Source of the DNA: Variovorax sp. SG517
GTDB lineage: Bacteria > Pseudomonadota > Gammaproteobacteria > Burkholderiales > Burkholderiaceae_C
Direction: 5' to 3'
Assembly: GCF_013376045.1 (NCBI RefSeq)
Contig: NZ_JABMJG010000001.1
Location: 186,001 to 250,000 of the forward strand
Length of the DNA: 64,000 nucleotides
The notes beneath the pieces are model-generated. The model was given only the letters and a program-made list of their open reading frames with translations. It searched no databases and was not told where the DNA came from. Below, one piece after another: positions 1-7,543 of this stretch. The first letter of the stretch is position 1. The number at the start of each line of letters is the position of its first letter. The position numbers were made by a program, and so were the translations under genes.

Positions 1-185
1 GGCTGCGCGCTCCCAAGCATGCGCCCGAGGTCATCGCCGAGATCGAGCGCATGGTGCTGAAGGCATCGCCCTTCCCGCCAGCCACGCGCATGGGCACCGT
101 CACATGGACGGACACCTGGCTGTGGGACGAAAGCGGACGCTTCCAACTCGACACCCTGACAGAAGGCCAGCAGCAAGGGGACTGA
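1..185 (+). CDS. C-terminal end of a protein, possibly a TonB-type energy transducer
   Basis: Only the last 60 or so codons are in the window. The frame is open from the left edge to a TGA at 183-185. The visible tail contains an ASPFPPAT stretch followed by a Trp-rich WTDTWLWDESGRF segment. An A.PFPP stretch followed by a beta strand is what the C-terminal domain of periplasmic TonB proteins looks like, so a TonB-like energy transducer is my best guess. This rests on a short motif remembered from the family. The gene ends 4 bases before the stop of the convergent uraH, so no terminator space separates them. Confidence 0.4.
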   Translation, partial: LRAPKHAPEVIAEIERMVLKASPFPPATRMGTVTWTDTWLWDESGRFQLDTLTEGQQQGD

Positions 186-189
186 CGGC

Positions 190-540
190 TCAGGAGCCGC
201 GGTACGTGGAGTAGCTCCACGGGCTCACCAGCAGCGGCACGTGGTAGTGCTGGTCGGTGTGGGCCACGCCGAAGTCCAGCGACACCTTGTTCAGGAAGTT
301 CGGCTCCGGCAGCTTGACGCCCAGGGCCTTGAAGTAGCCGGCCACGTCGAACACCAGGCGGTAGGTGCCGACCTTCAGCGAGTTGTTGTCGTACAGCGGG
401 CCGTCGCTGCGGCCGTCCGAATTCAGCGTGAAGCGCTTCACCAGCGTGGCGGCGTCGCCGTCGGTGGTGTACAGCGCCACCTCCATGCCGGCCGCGGGGC
501 CGCCATGCATCGTGTCCAGTACGTGAGTGCTCAGGCCCAT
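190..540 (-). CDS. uraH: 5-hydroxyisourate hydrolase (transthyretin-like)
   Basis: This enzyme hydrolyses 5-hydroxyisourate, the product of urate oxidation, to OHCU, the substrate of UraD. The protein has 116 residues, the usual size. It opens with LSTHVLDTMHGGPA, where the His is a catalytic residue of the family, and ends with the diagnostic YRGS tetrapeptide. The frame stays open upstream to 693, but the conserved LSTHVLD strand starts right after the Met at 540, so I place the start there. It is divergent from the GntR gene at 635, and the 94-base gap holds the operator at 606-613. The next two steps are encoded across the gap at 1318-4058. No urate oxidase is in the window. Confidence 0.95.
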   Translation of the reverse strand: MGLSTHVLDTMHGGPAAGMEVALYTTDGDAATLVKRFTLNSDGRSDGPLYDNNSLKVGTYRLVFDVAGYFKALGVKLPEPNFLNKVSLDFGVAHTDQHYHVPLLVSPWSYSTYRGS

Positions 541-605
541 GGGGCGCTCCTTGAAAGTCCGAAAAGCTCGGATCGGCGGGTGCGGGAAATTCCGGTGGAC
601 AAAAG

Positions 606-613
606 TGTATACA
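606..613. promoter_or_regulatory. Palindromic operator TGTATACA between uraH and gntR
   Basis: The perfect 8-bp palindrome lies 22 bases before the GntR start and 66 bases before the uraH start. GntR proteins of the FadR type bind sites with a GTM/KAC core, and GTA-TAC fits. The same octamer occurs before the two nucleobase permease genes (16023-16034 and 22677-22684). I infer that it is bound by the regulator at 635 or its paralogue at 18398. Confidence 0.6.
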
Positions 614-634
614 GTTACCGGCTTTGGGTCTATC

Positions 635-1309
635 ATGAAAAACATGGAGTCCTCCACCACCCGTTCGATCGTCGATGCCCTCACGAAGGCCATCGTCGAG
701 CACCGGCTTCAGCCCGGCACCAAGCTGGCCGAGCAGAAGCTGGCAGATCACTTCGGCGTCTCGCGCACGCTGGTGCGCCAGGCGCTTTTCCAGCTCTCGC
801 AGAACAAGCTGATCCGACTGGAGCCTGCGCGCGGCGCCTTCGTGGCGGCGCCCGCGGTCGACGAGGCCAAGCAGGTTTTCGCCGTGCGCCGCATGCTCGA
901 GGCGGAGATGACGCGTGAGTTCGTGCGCACCGTCACGCCTGCAAAGATCAAGGCGCTGAAGGAGCACGTGGCGCTCGAGAAGTCCGCCGTGTCGGGCGAA
1001 GACATCTCCGGCCGCACAGAGCTGCTGGGCGACTTCCACGTGCGCATGGCCGAGCTCATGGGCAACCAGGTGCTGGCGCAGATCCTGGGCGAGCTCATCT
1101 CGCGCTGCGCCCTCATCACGCTGATGTACCAGAGCGCCAGCGCGGCCGAGCACTCCAACGACGAGCACGCCGACATCGTGAAGGCGCTGGCGGCACGCGA
1201 CGAGGAGCGCGCCGTTCGCCTCATGACCGAACACCTCGAGCACGTCGAGGCCAACCTCACCTTCGACCGCAAGGTCCCGACCAACGACATCTCGCTGGCG
1301 CTGTCCTGA
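635..1309 (+). CDS. GntR family transcriptional regulator (FCD type), purine cluster
   Basis: The 224-residue protein has an N-terminal winged helix (about residues 8-75; core HFGVSRTLVRQAL) and an FCD ligand-binding domain (about 85-215). The FCD metal/ligand residues are visible as GDFHVRMAE and, near the end, EHSNDEHADI. The open frame continues to 527, but the ATG at 635 gives the normal FCD length; a second ATG follows at 644. It is divergent from uraH and only 8 bases upstream of puuE, so it is probably cotranscribed with the allantoin genes and controls them. It is clearly homologous to the GntR protein at 18398. The effector is unknown; a purine breakdown intermediate is likely. Confidence 0.9.
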   Translation: MKNMESSTTRSIVDALTKAIVEHRLQPGTKLAEQKLADHFGVSRTLVRQALFQLSQNKLIRLEPARGAFVAAPAVDEAKQVFAVRRMLEAEMTREFVRTVTPAKIKALKEHVALEKSAVSGEDISGRTELLGDFHVRMAELMGNQVLAQILGELISRCALITLMYQSASAAEHSNDEHADIVKALAARDEERAVRLMTEHLEHVEANLTFDRKVPTNDISLALS

Positions 1310-1317
1310 TCCACACA

Positions 1318-2280
1318 ATGACCGTCTACGACTCCACCCTGCCCTACCCGCGCGACCTGATCGGCTACGGCCGCAACCCGCCCCATGCCCGATGGCCCGG
1401 CGGCGCGCGCGTCGCCGTGCAGTTCGTGCTGAACTACGAGGAAGGCGGCGAGAACGCCACGCTGCACGGCGACGCGGGCTCCGAGCAATTCCTCTCCGAG
1501 ATGTTCAACCCGGCGAGCTTCCCCGACCGGCACATCAGCATGGAGGGCATCTACGAGTACGGCTCGCGTGCTGGCGTGTGGCGCATCCTGCGCGAGTTCG
1601 AGAAGCGTGGCCTGCCGCTGACCGTGTTCGGCGTGGGCATGGCGCTGGAGCGCTATCCGGAGCTGACCGCCGCCTTCAAGGAGCTGGGCCACGAGATCGC
1701 CTGCCACGGCTGGCGCTGGATCCACTACCAGAACATCGACGAAGCCACCGAGCGCGAGCACATGCGCCTGGGCATGGAAGCCATCGAGAAGCTCACCGGC
1801 GAGCGCGCCCTGGGCTGGTACACCGGCCGCGACAGCCCCCGCACCCGCCGCCTGGTGGCCGACTACGGCGGCTTCGAGTACGACAGCGACTACTACGGCG
1901 ACGACCTGCCCTTCTGGATGAAGGTGCAGAAGACCGACGGCACCGTGGTGCCACAGCTCATCGTGCCCTACACGCTCGACTGCAACGACATGCGCTTCGC
2001 GCTGCCGCAGGGCTACTCGCACGCCGATCCGTTCTTCCAGTACATGAAGGACAGCTTCGACGCGCTCTATGCCGAAGGCGACCCGAACGGCGACGACAGC
2101 CCCAAGATGATGAGCATCGGCATGCACTGCCGCCTGCTCGGACGGCCCGGGCGCATCACCGCGCTGCAGCGCTTCCTCGACCACATCGCCAGCCACGACA
2201 AGGTGTGGGTCTGCCGCCGCGTCGACATCGCGCGCCACTGGAAGCAGGCGCACCCCTTCGAAGCAGGAGCCGCATCGTGA
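1318..2280 (+). CDS. puuE: Allantoinase, polysaccharide-deacetylase fold (PuuE)
   Basis: This enzyme opens the hydantoin ring of allantoin to give allantoate. The 320-residue length and the N-terminal DLIGYGRNPPHARWPGGAR segment are typical of the PuuE group, which is unrelated to AllB/DAL1 allantoinases. The NodB-like fold shows as FVLNYEEGGEN, then GHEIACHGWRWIHYQ with the HxxxxH-type pattern, and WYTGRDSPRTRRL. The gene starts 8 bases after gntR, and its stop overlaps the GTG start of the uraD-allC fusion by four bases (GTGA), so the two are translationally coupled. OHCU, allantoin and allantoate are thus handled by adjacent products. Confidence 0.95.
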   Translation: MTVYDSTLPYPRDLIGYGRNPPHARWPGGARVAVQFVLNYEEGGENATLHGDAGSEQFLSEMFNPASFPDRHISMEGIYEYGSRAGVWRILREFEKRGLPLTVFGVGMALERYPELTAAFKELGHEIACHGWRWIHYQNIDEATEREHMRLGMEAIEKLTGERALGWYTGRDSPRTRRLVADYGGFEYDSDYYGDDLPFWMKVQKTDGTVVPQLIVPYTLDCNDMRFALPQGYSHADPFFQYMKDSFDALYAEGDPNGDDSPKMMSIGMHCRLLGRPGRITALQRFLDHIASHDKVWVCRRVDIARHWKQAHPFEAGAAS

Positions 2281-4058
2281 GCCTCACCATCGCCCAACTC
2301 AACGCCGCGGCGCCCGCCGAAGCCGTCGCGCTGCTCGACGGCATCTACGAGCACTCGCCCTGGATCGCCGAACGCGCGCTCGCGGCGCGCCCCTTCCGCT
2401 CGCTCGCACACCTCAAGCATGCGCTGGTGCAGGCGCTGGCCGGTTCGTCGGCCGACGAGCAGATCGGGCTGATCCGCGCCCACCCCGAGCTCGCCGGCAA
2501 GGCCATGGTCAGCAAGACGCTCACGGCCGAATCGACCAACGAGCAGAGCAAGGCCGGCCTGACCGACTGCACGCCCGAGGAGTTCGCGAAGATCCAGCAG
2601 CTCAACGCCGACTACAACGCGAAGTTCGGCTTCCCGTTCATCCTTGCGGTGCGCGGCCCGCGCGGCACGGGGCTGGCCAAGCGCGAGATCATCGAGACCT
2701 TCGCGCGCCGGCTGCACAACCACCCCGATTTCGAACTCGGCGAGGCGCTGCGCAACATCCATCGCATTGCCGAGATCCGTCTGGACGACAAGTTCGCCGC
2801 CGACATCACGCTCGGCAACGACGTGTGGGACTGGCAGGAGCAGCTGTCGGTGCACACCGACCCCGGCTATGCCGAAAAGGGCCAGCTCACCGTCACCTAC
2901 CTGACCGATGCGCACCGCGCCTGCGCCGCGCAGATCTCGGGCTGGATGCGCGACGTGGGCTTCGACTCGGTGCACATCGATGCCGTGGGCAACGTCGTCG
3001 GCCGCTATGAAGGTGCGACGCCCGACGCCAAGACGCTGCTGACCGGCTCGCACTACGACACCGTGCGCAACGGCGGCAAGTACGACGGCCGCCTGGGCAT
3101 CTTCGTGCCGATGGCCTGCGTGCGCGAACTCAAGCGCCAGAACAGGCGCCTGCCCTTCGCCTTCGAGGTGGTGGGCTTCGCCGAGGAGGAAGGCCAGCGC
3201 TACAAGGCGACCTTCCTGGGCTCGGGCGCGCTCATCGGCCACTTCGACCAGCACTGGCTCGACCAGAAGGATGCCGACGGCATCACCATGCGCGAGGCCA
3301 TGCAGCACGCCGGCCTGAAGCTGGAAGACATTCCGAAGATCCAGCGCGACCCGGCCCGCTACCTCGGCTTCGTCGAGGTGCACATCGAGCAGGGCCCGGT
3401 GCTCACCGAGCTCGACCTGCCGCTGGGCATCGTCACCTCCATCAACGGCAGCGTGCGCTACGTGGGCGAGGTAATCGGCATGGCCAGCCACGCCGGCACC
3501 ACGCCGATGGACCGCCGCCGCGACGCGGCCGCCGCCGTGGCCGAGCTGATCCTCTACACAGAGCAGCGCGCGGCCAAGGACGGCGACTCGGTCGGCACCG
3601 TCGGCATGCTCGAAGTGCCCAGCGGCTCGATCAACGTGGTGCCCGGGCGCTGCAAGTTCAGCCTCGACCTGCGCGCGCCGAACAATGAGCAGCGCGATGC
3701 GCTGGCCACCGATGTGGTCAATGCGCTGAAGGACATCTGCGAACGACGCGGCGTGCGCTACGAGCTCGAAGAGACGATGCGCGCCGCCGCCGCACCCAGC
3801 GATCCTGCCTGGCAGCAGCGCTGGGAGAAGGCCGTCGACGCGCTGGGCATTCCGCTCTTCCGCATGCCCAGCGGCGCCGGCCACGACGCCATGAAGCTGC
3901 ACGAGGTGATGCCGCAGGCGATGCTGTTCGTGCGCGGCATCAACTCGGGCATCAGCCACAACCCGCTCGAATCGAGCACCAACGACGACATCCAGCTTGC
4001 CGTGCAAGCCTTCCAGCTTTTGCTTGAAGGCCTCGCCACCGAGCAGGCAGCCCACTGA
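2277..4058 (+). CDS. Fused OHCU decarboxylase (UraD) and allantoate amidohydrolase (AllC)
   Basis: One 593-residue reading frame carries two purine enzymes. Residues about 1-170 are UraD, which decarboxylates OHCU to S-allantoin: IRAHPELAGKA, FPFILAVRG and IHRIAEIRL are the family landmarks. Residues about 185-590 are a Zn-dependent M20-type amidohydrolase of the AllC/HyuC group acting on allantoate. Its metal ligands look intact: GSHYDTV, GGKYDGRLG, FAEEEGQ, EVHIEQGP and a C-terminal GHDAM. The GTG at 2277 overlaps the puuE stop and gives exactly the normal UraD N-terminus; no ATG fits as well. The fused activities are not consecutive, since the puuE product acts between them. Substrate channelling through PuuE is an inference. 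Confidence 0.9.
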   Translation: MSLTIAQLNAAAPAEAVALLDGIYEHSPWIAERALAARPFRSLAHLKHALVQALAGSSADEQIGLIRAHPELAGKAMVSKTLTAESTNEQSKAGLTDCTPEEFAKIQQLNADYNAKFGFPFILAVRGPRGTGLAKREIIETFARRLHNHPDFELGEALRNIHRIAEIRLDDKFAADITLGNDVWDWQEQLSVHTDPGYAEKGQLTVTYLTDAHRACAAQISGWMRDVGFDSVHIDAVGNVVGRYEGATPDAKTLLTGSHYDTVRNGGKYDGRLGIFVPMACVRELKRQNRRLPFAFEVVGFAEEEGQRYKATFLGSGALIGHFDQHWLDQKDADGITMREAMQHAGLKLEDIPKIQRDPARYLGFVEVHIEQGPVLTELDLPLGIVTSINGSVRYVGEVIGMASHAGTTPMDRRRDAAAAVAELILYTEQRAAKDGDSVGTVGMLEVPSGSINVVPGRCKFSLDLRAPNNEQRDALATDVVNALKDICERRGVRYELEETMRAAAAPSDPAWQQRWEKAVDALGIPLFRMPSGAGHDAMKLHEVMPQAMLFVRGINSGISHNPLESSTNDDIQLAVQAFQLLLEGLATEQAAH

Positions 4059-4075
4059 CTCACAGAAGAACAGAC

Positions 4076-5302
4076 ATGACCGACTACGCAAAGCTCGACG
4101 CCTGGATCGACGCCCACTTCGACGAGGAAGTGAAGTTCCTGCAGCAACTGGTGCAGGTGCCCACCGACACCCCGCCGGGCAACAACGCGCCCCACGCCGA
4201 GCGCACCGCCGAGTTGCTGAACGACTTCGGCCTCACGGCCGAGAAGCACGCCGTGCCCGCGCAGGAAGTGAAGGACTACGGCCTCGAGTCGATCACCAAC
4301 CTGATCGTGCGCCGCAAGTACGGCGACGGCGGCCGCACAGTCGCCCTCAATGCCCACGGTGACGTGGTGCCGCCCGGCGAAGGCTGGACGCACCATCCGT
4401 ACGGCGGCGAGATCGTCGACGGCAGCCTCTACGGCCGTGCCGCCGCGGTGAGCAAGAGCGACTTCGCCAGCTTCACCTTCGCACTGCGCGCGCTCGAAGC
4501 GGTGGCCAAGCCGGCCAAGGGCAGCATCGAGTTGCACTTCACCTACGACGAGGAATTCGGCGGCATCCTGGGGCCGGGCTGGTTGCTCCAGAAGGGCCTG
4601 ACCAAGCCCGACCTGATGATCGCGGCCGGCTTCAGCTACGAAGTGGTCACGGCGCACAACGGCTGCCTGCAGATGGAAGTGACGGTGCACGGCAAGATGG
4701 CCCACGCCGCCGTGCCGGCCACCGGCATCGACGCGCTGCAGGGCGCAACGAAGATCCTGAACGCGCTGTACGCGCAGAACACGCTCTACAAGCAGGTCAC
4801 CTCGAAGGTCGAGGGCATCACGCACCCGTACCTCAACGTCGGCCGCATCGAGGGCGGCACCAACACCAACGTGGTTCCGGGCAAGGTGGTGTTCAAGCTC
4901 GACCGCCGCATGATCCCCGAGGAGAACCCGGTCGAGGTCGAGGCCAACATCCGCAAGGTGATCGCGGACGCGGCCGCCGAAAGCGCGGGCATCACGGTCG
5001 AGATCAAGCGCCTGCTGCTGGCCAACTCGATGAAGCCGCTGGCGGGCAACAAGCCGCTGGTCGACGCGATCCAGAAGCATGGCGGGGAGCTGTTCGGCGA
5101 GCCGATCAAGGCCATGGGCACGCCGCTGTACACCGACGTGCGCCTGTACGTGGAAGCCGGCATTCCCGGCGTGATCTACGGCGCCGGCCCGCGCACGGTG
5201 CTCGAATCGCACGCCAAGCGCAGCGACGAGCGCGTGGTGCTCGAAGACCTGCGCCGTGCCACCAAGGTGATCGCGCGCACGCTCAGCGACCTGCTGGCCT
5301 GA
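4076..5302 (+). CDS. M20 family metallohydrolase, substrate unknown, bridging Asp replaced
   Basis: The 408-residue protein belongs to the M20 group (acetylornithine deacetylase, DapE, carboxypeptidase G2). The first metal pair is visible as NAHGDV (His94, Asp96), the acidic pair in YDEEFGG, the dimerisation-domain His in GKMAHAAVP, and a C-terminal His in LESHAKRSDE. The usual GRGaxDxKG motif reads GRAAAVSKSD, so the Asp that bridges the two metals is Val125. The gene starts 17 bases after the uraD-allC fusion with no promoter space, so it is last in the purine operon. A ureido or N-carbamoyl substrate is plausible from context. The altered site could mean one metal, or a non-catalytic role. 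Confidence 0.8.
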   Translation: MTDYAKLDAWIDAHFDEEVKFLQQLVQVPTDTPPGNNAPHAERTAELLNDFGLTAEKHAVPAQEVKDYGLESITNLIVRRKYGDGGRTVALNAHGDVVPPGEGWTHHPYGGEIVDGSLYGRAAAVSKSDFASFTFALRALEAVAKPAKGSIELHFTYDEEFGGILGPGWLLQKGLTKPDLMIAAGFSYEVVTAHNGCLQMEVTVHGKMAHAAVPATGIDALQGATKILNALYAQNTLYKQVTSKVEGITHPYLNVGRIEGGTNTNVVPGKVVFKLDRRMIPEENPVEVEANIRKVIADAAAESAGITVEIKRLLLANSMKPLAGNKPLVDAIQKHGGELFGEPIKAMGTPLYTDVRLYVEAGIPGVIYGAGPRTVLESHAKRSDERVVLEDLRRATKVIARTLSDLLA

Positions 5303-5309
5303 TCGAACC

Positions 5310-5329
5310 GGCGGGCTGCTCGGCCCGCC
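5310..5329. terminator. Hairpin in the 27-base gap between convergent genes
   Basis: A perfect 7-bp stem GGCGGGC/GCCCGCC with a 6-base loop fills the gap between the M20 gene and the c-di-GMP gene. There is no T run on either side, so I read it as a probable bidirectional stop without full intrinsic-terminator form. Confidence 0.4.
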
Positions 5330-7360
5330 TCAACCCGCCTTGATGGGCTCTGGCGCCGAACGCGCCGCCGCCCAGGCCATCACATCAGGCAGCGGCGCGG
5401 GCCGCGCCAGGTGATAGCCCTGCACCAGGCCGCAGCCCAGGTTGCGCAACACATCGAGTTCCGCCTGCGTCTCCACGCCCTCGGCCACCACCTGGACGCC
5501 GAGCGAATGCCCGAGCTGGACGATGGAGTCCACCAGCACCTCGTTGCCCGGCGAGGACGACAGGTCAAGGATGAAGCTGCGGTCGATCTTGACCTGCCGC
5601 ACGTACTCGCTGCGCAGCGACGCCAGCGACGAGAAGCCCACGCCGAAGTCGTCCACCACGATCGCCACGCCCGCGGCCGACAGCGCGCTCAGCCGCCCGC
5701 GCGTGGCATGGGTGTCCAGCGCCACTTCTTCCGTGATCTCGATCTGCAGCCGGCGCGGGGCGATGCCGCGCAGCTTCAGCATGCCGAGCACGATGTCGTC
5801 CACCGCAAGCTGCGCCATCTCGCGCGGCGAGACGTTGATCGCCACCGGCACGCCCGCCAGGCTCGAGCCCGCCGCTTCCAGCTGGCGCATGCCCCGGCAG
5901 ACCTCGTCGACCAGGTGCCGCAGCAGCGGCTCGGCAACACCGGTGCTCGCGGCCGCGTGGATCACGTCTTCCGGGGCGATCTGGCCGTGGCGCGGGTGGT
6001 TCCAGCGCATCAGCGCCTCCAGGCTGTGCACCTCCCGCCCGTCGCTGGTCATGATGGGCTGGTACCACACGCCGATGTCGCGCGTCCCGATGGCCTGGAG
6101 CAGGTCGCGCTCCACGTCCCGGCGCGTGGCCAGGCGCTGGTTGAGCGCGTTGTCGAAGACCTGGTAGCGATTGCGTCCGGTGCGCTTGGCCTCGTGCAGG
6201 GCCTCGTCGGCGAAGCTGATCATGTCGGCGAAGCCCGCCTCGCCCGAGACGGAGATGCCGATGCTCACGCCCAGGTGGCCGCCGTAATGCGAGGTGGCGA
6301 AGGATATGGAGCGGATCAGCGCCTGCGCGATCGCCGCGGGCGCCTGCCGTTCGTCGCGCAGGCCGTAGAGCACCGCGAACTCGTCGCCGCCCCAGCGCCC
6401 GAGCACTGCCTGCATGTCCTCGGTCTCGCGCTGCAGCCAGGAGGCCACGTCCTGCAGCACGCGGTCGCCGGCCTTGTGGCCGAAGGCGTCGTTCACGGCC
6501 TTGAAGCCGTCCAGGTCCAGCAGCAGCAGGCCGTGCTGGCGGCCGTCGGGAACCATGAGGTGCAGCGTCGCCGCCTCGGTGAAGCCTTCGCGGTTGAGCA
6601 GGCCGGTGAGCGAATCGTGCGAGGCGCGCAAGGCCAGCTGCTGCGCCGCGTCCAGCGACTTCGCGTGGGCCATCCGCAGCTGGGTGGCCATGGCGGTGGC
6701 TTCGTTGCGGATGCGGCTTCCTTCGCGGAAGGCCCTGTCGCTGTGCAGCGCGCCGCGCATCAGCGCGCCGAGGTACAGCAGCACCATCGCCGCCAGGCTC
6801 AGGTTGTCGAAGCCGCCCGCGAAGACGAGGCAACCCGCCACCGACAGCAGCGCCGGCGTGATGAAGCTGATGGGCACCAACGCATAGGCGATGCCGTAGG
6901 TGACCGAGCCCGCACAGATGCCGCACACCACCGTCAGGTAGAACACCGCCTGCGGCGAGGAGTAGCCGTCGCACAGCAGCGGGATGAGCGCCCAGACGCA
7001 GCCCGACGCCCCGGCCATGGCGGCGGCCGCCCGCAGGTGCCATCCGACCGGACGCCCGCTGGCCGAGGTGGCGACGCCGCTTTCGGCCGCGACGCCGGGC
7101 CAGGGCGCGAAAGGCCAGCGGCTGATGTAGCTGCGCACGCCGTTCAGCGCGAGCGACAGCAGCAGCCAGATCAGCCCTTCGAAGGCCCGGCCGGCGTGAA
7201 GCGCGACCAGCGCCACTGTGCAGCTGAGCACCACGTTGATGGGAATGGCCGCGAGCACGCTGCGGCGCACGGCCACCATCTGGTCGGTGCGCACCATGCG
7301 CGACAGCATCTCATCGTCGACGGACGCGGTAAGCGAAGTTGCGGGCGCGCTGGGAATCAT
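5330..7360 (-). CDS. Membrane-bound GGDEF-EAL cyclic-di-GMP protein
   Basis: The N-terminal 210 residues contain about six hydrophobic segments, forming a membrane sensor I cannot assign to a named family. A GGDEF domain with intact RWGGDEF (about residues 323-328) and an EAL domain with intact SLEALMRW (about 448-450) follow. The EAL domain also shows EITEEV, DDFGVGF and VAEGVE, so the phosphodiesterase site looks complete, and the cyclase site is canonical too. The protein could make or degrade c-di-GMP. The start is uncertain: the frame continues to 7441. I prefer the ATG at 7360 because the extra residues look untypical. It is divergent from the PHP lipoprotein at 7544. Confidence 0.88.
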   Translation of the reverse strand: MIPSAPATSLTASVDDEMLSRMVRTDQMVAVRRSVLAAIPINVVLSCTVALVALHAGRAFEGLIWLLLSLALNGVRSYISRWPFAPWPGVAAESGVATSASGRPVGWHLRAAAAMAGASGCVWALIPLLCDGYSSPQAVFYLTVVCGICAGSVTYGIAYALVPISFITPALLSVAGCLVFAGGFDNLSLAAMVLLYLGALMRGALHSDRAFREGSRIRNEATAMATQLRMAHAKSLDAAQQLALRASHDSLTGLLNREGFTEAATLHLMVPDGRQHGLLLLDLDGFKAVNDAFGHKAGDRVLQDVASWLQRETEDMQAVLGRWGGDEFAVLYGLRDERQAPAAIAQALIRSISFATSHYGGHLGVSIGISVSGEAGFADMISFADEALHEAKRTGRNRYQVFDNALNQRLATRRDVERDLLQAIGTRDIGVWYQPIMTSDGREVHSLEALMRWNHPRHGQIAPEDVIHAAASTGVAEPLLRHLVDEVCRGMRQLEAAGSSLAGVPVAINVSPREMAQLAVDDIVLGMLKLRGIAPRRLQIEITEEVALDTHATRGRLSALSAAGVAIVVDDFGVGFSSLASLRSEYVRQVKIDRSFILDLSSSPGNEVLVDSIVQLGHSLGVQVVAEGVETQAELDVLRNLGCGLVQGYHLARPAPLPDVMAWAAARSAPEPIKAG

Positions 7361-7438
7361 GGGAGGGGCACAGTTTATAGAGCGCACGCCTTCCCCGGCC
7401 CGGCAAGCCAGCCGGCATCTTTCCGGTGGGCATGAAAA

Positions 7439-7536
7439 CAACGAACTTTCGTTGCAATTTCATGGAAGCGTCATGGCGCCCCTCCAGACTCGGCGGCTTT
7501 CCAGGACACGCGCACTTCAGGTGCGCGTCATTTTTT
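7439..7536 (+). promoter_or_regulatory. Structured leader of the PHP lipoprotein gene, terminator-like hairpin next to the start
   Basis: Two inverted repeats stand out. The first is CAACGAA/TTCGTTG with a 2-base centre (7439-7454). The second is a perfect 8-bp stem ACGCGCAC/GTGCGCGT (7508-7515 and 7521-7528), followed after two bases by six T (7531-7536), only 7 bases before the ATG at 7544. A hairpin plus T run in a leader looks like an attenuator or conditional terminator. Between them, 7457-7474 has two TCAT heptamers in 11-base phase that loosely recall a Pho box; I regard that as weak. Confidence 0.4.
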
Positions 7537-7543
7537 GACCGCC

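Noticed and set aside
7457..7474. Possible Pho box (two TCAT heptamers in 11-base phase) before the PHP lipoprotein
   Set aside because: Only about 5 of 7 bases per half agree with the consensus; mentioned in the leader entry but not called as a site.
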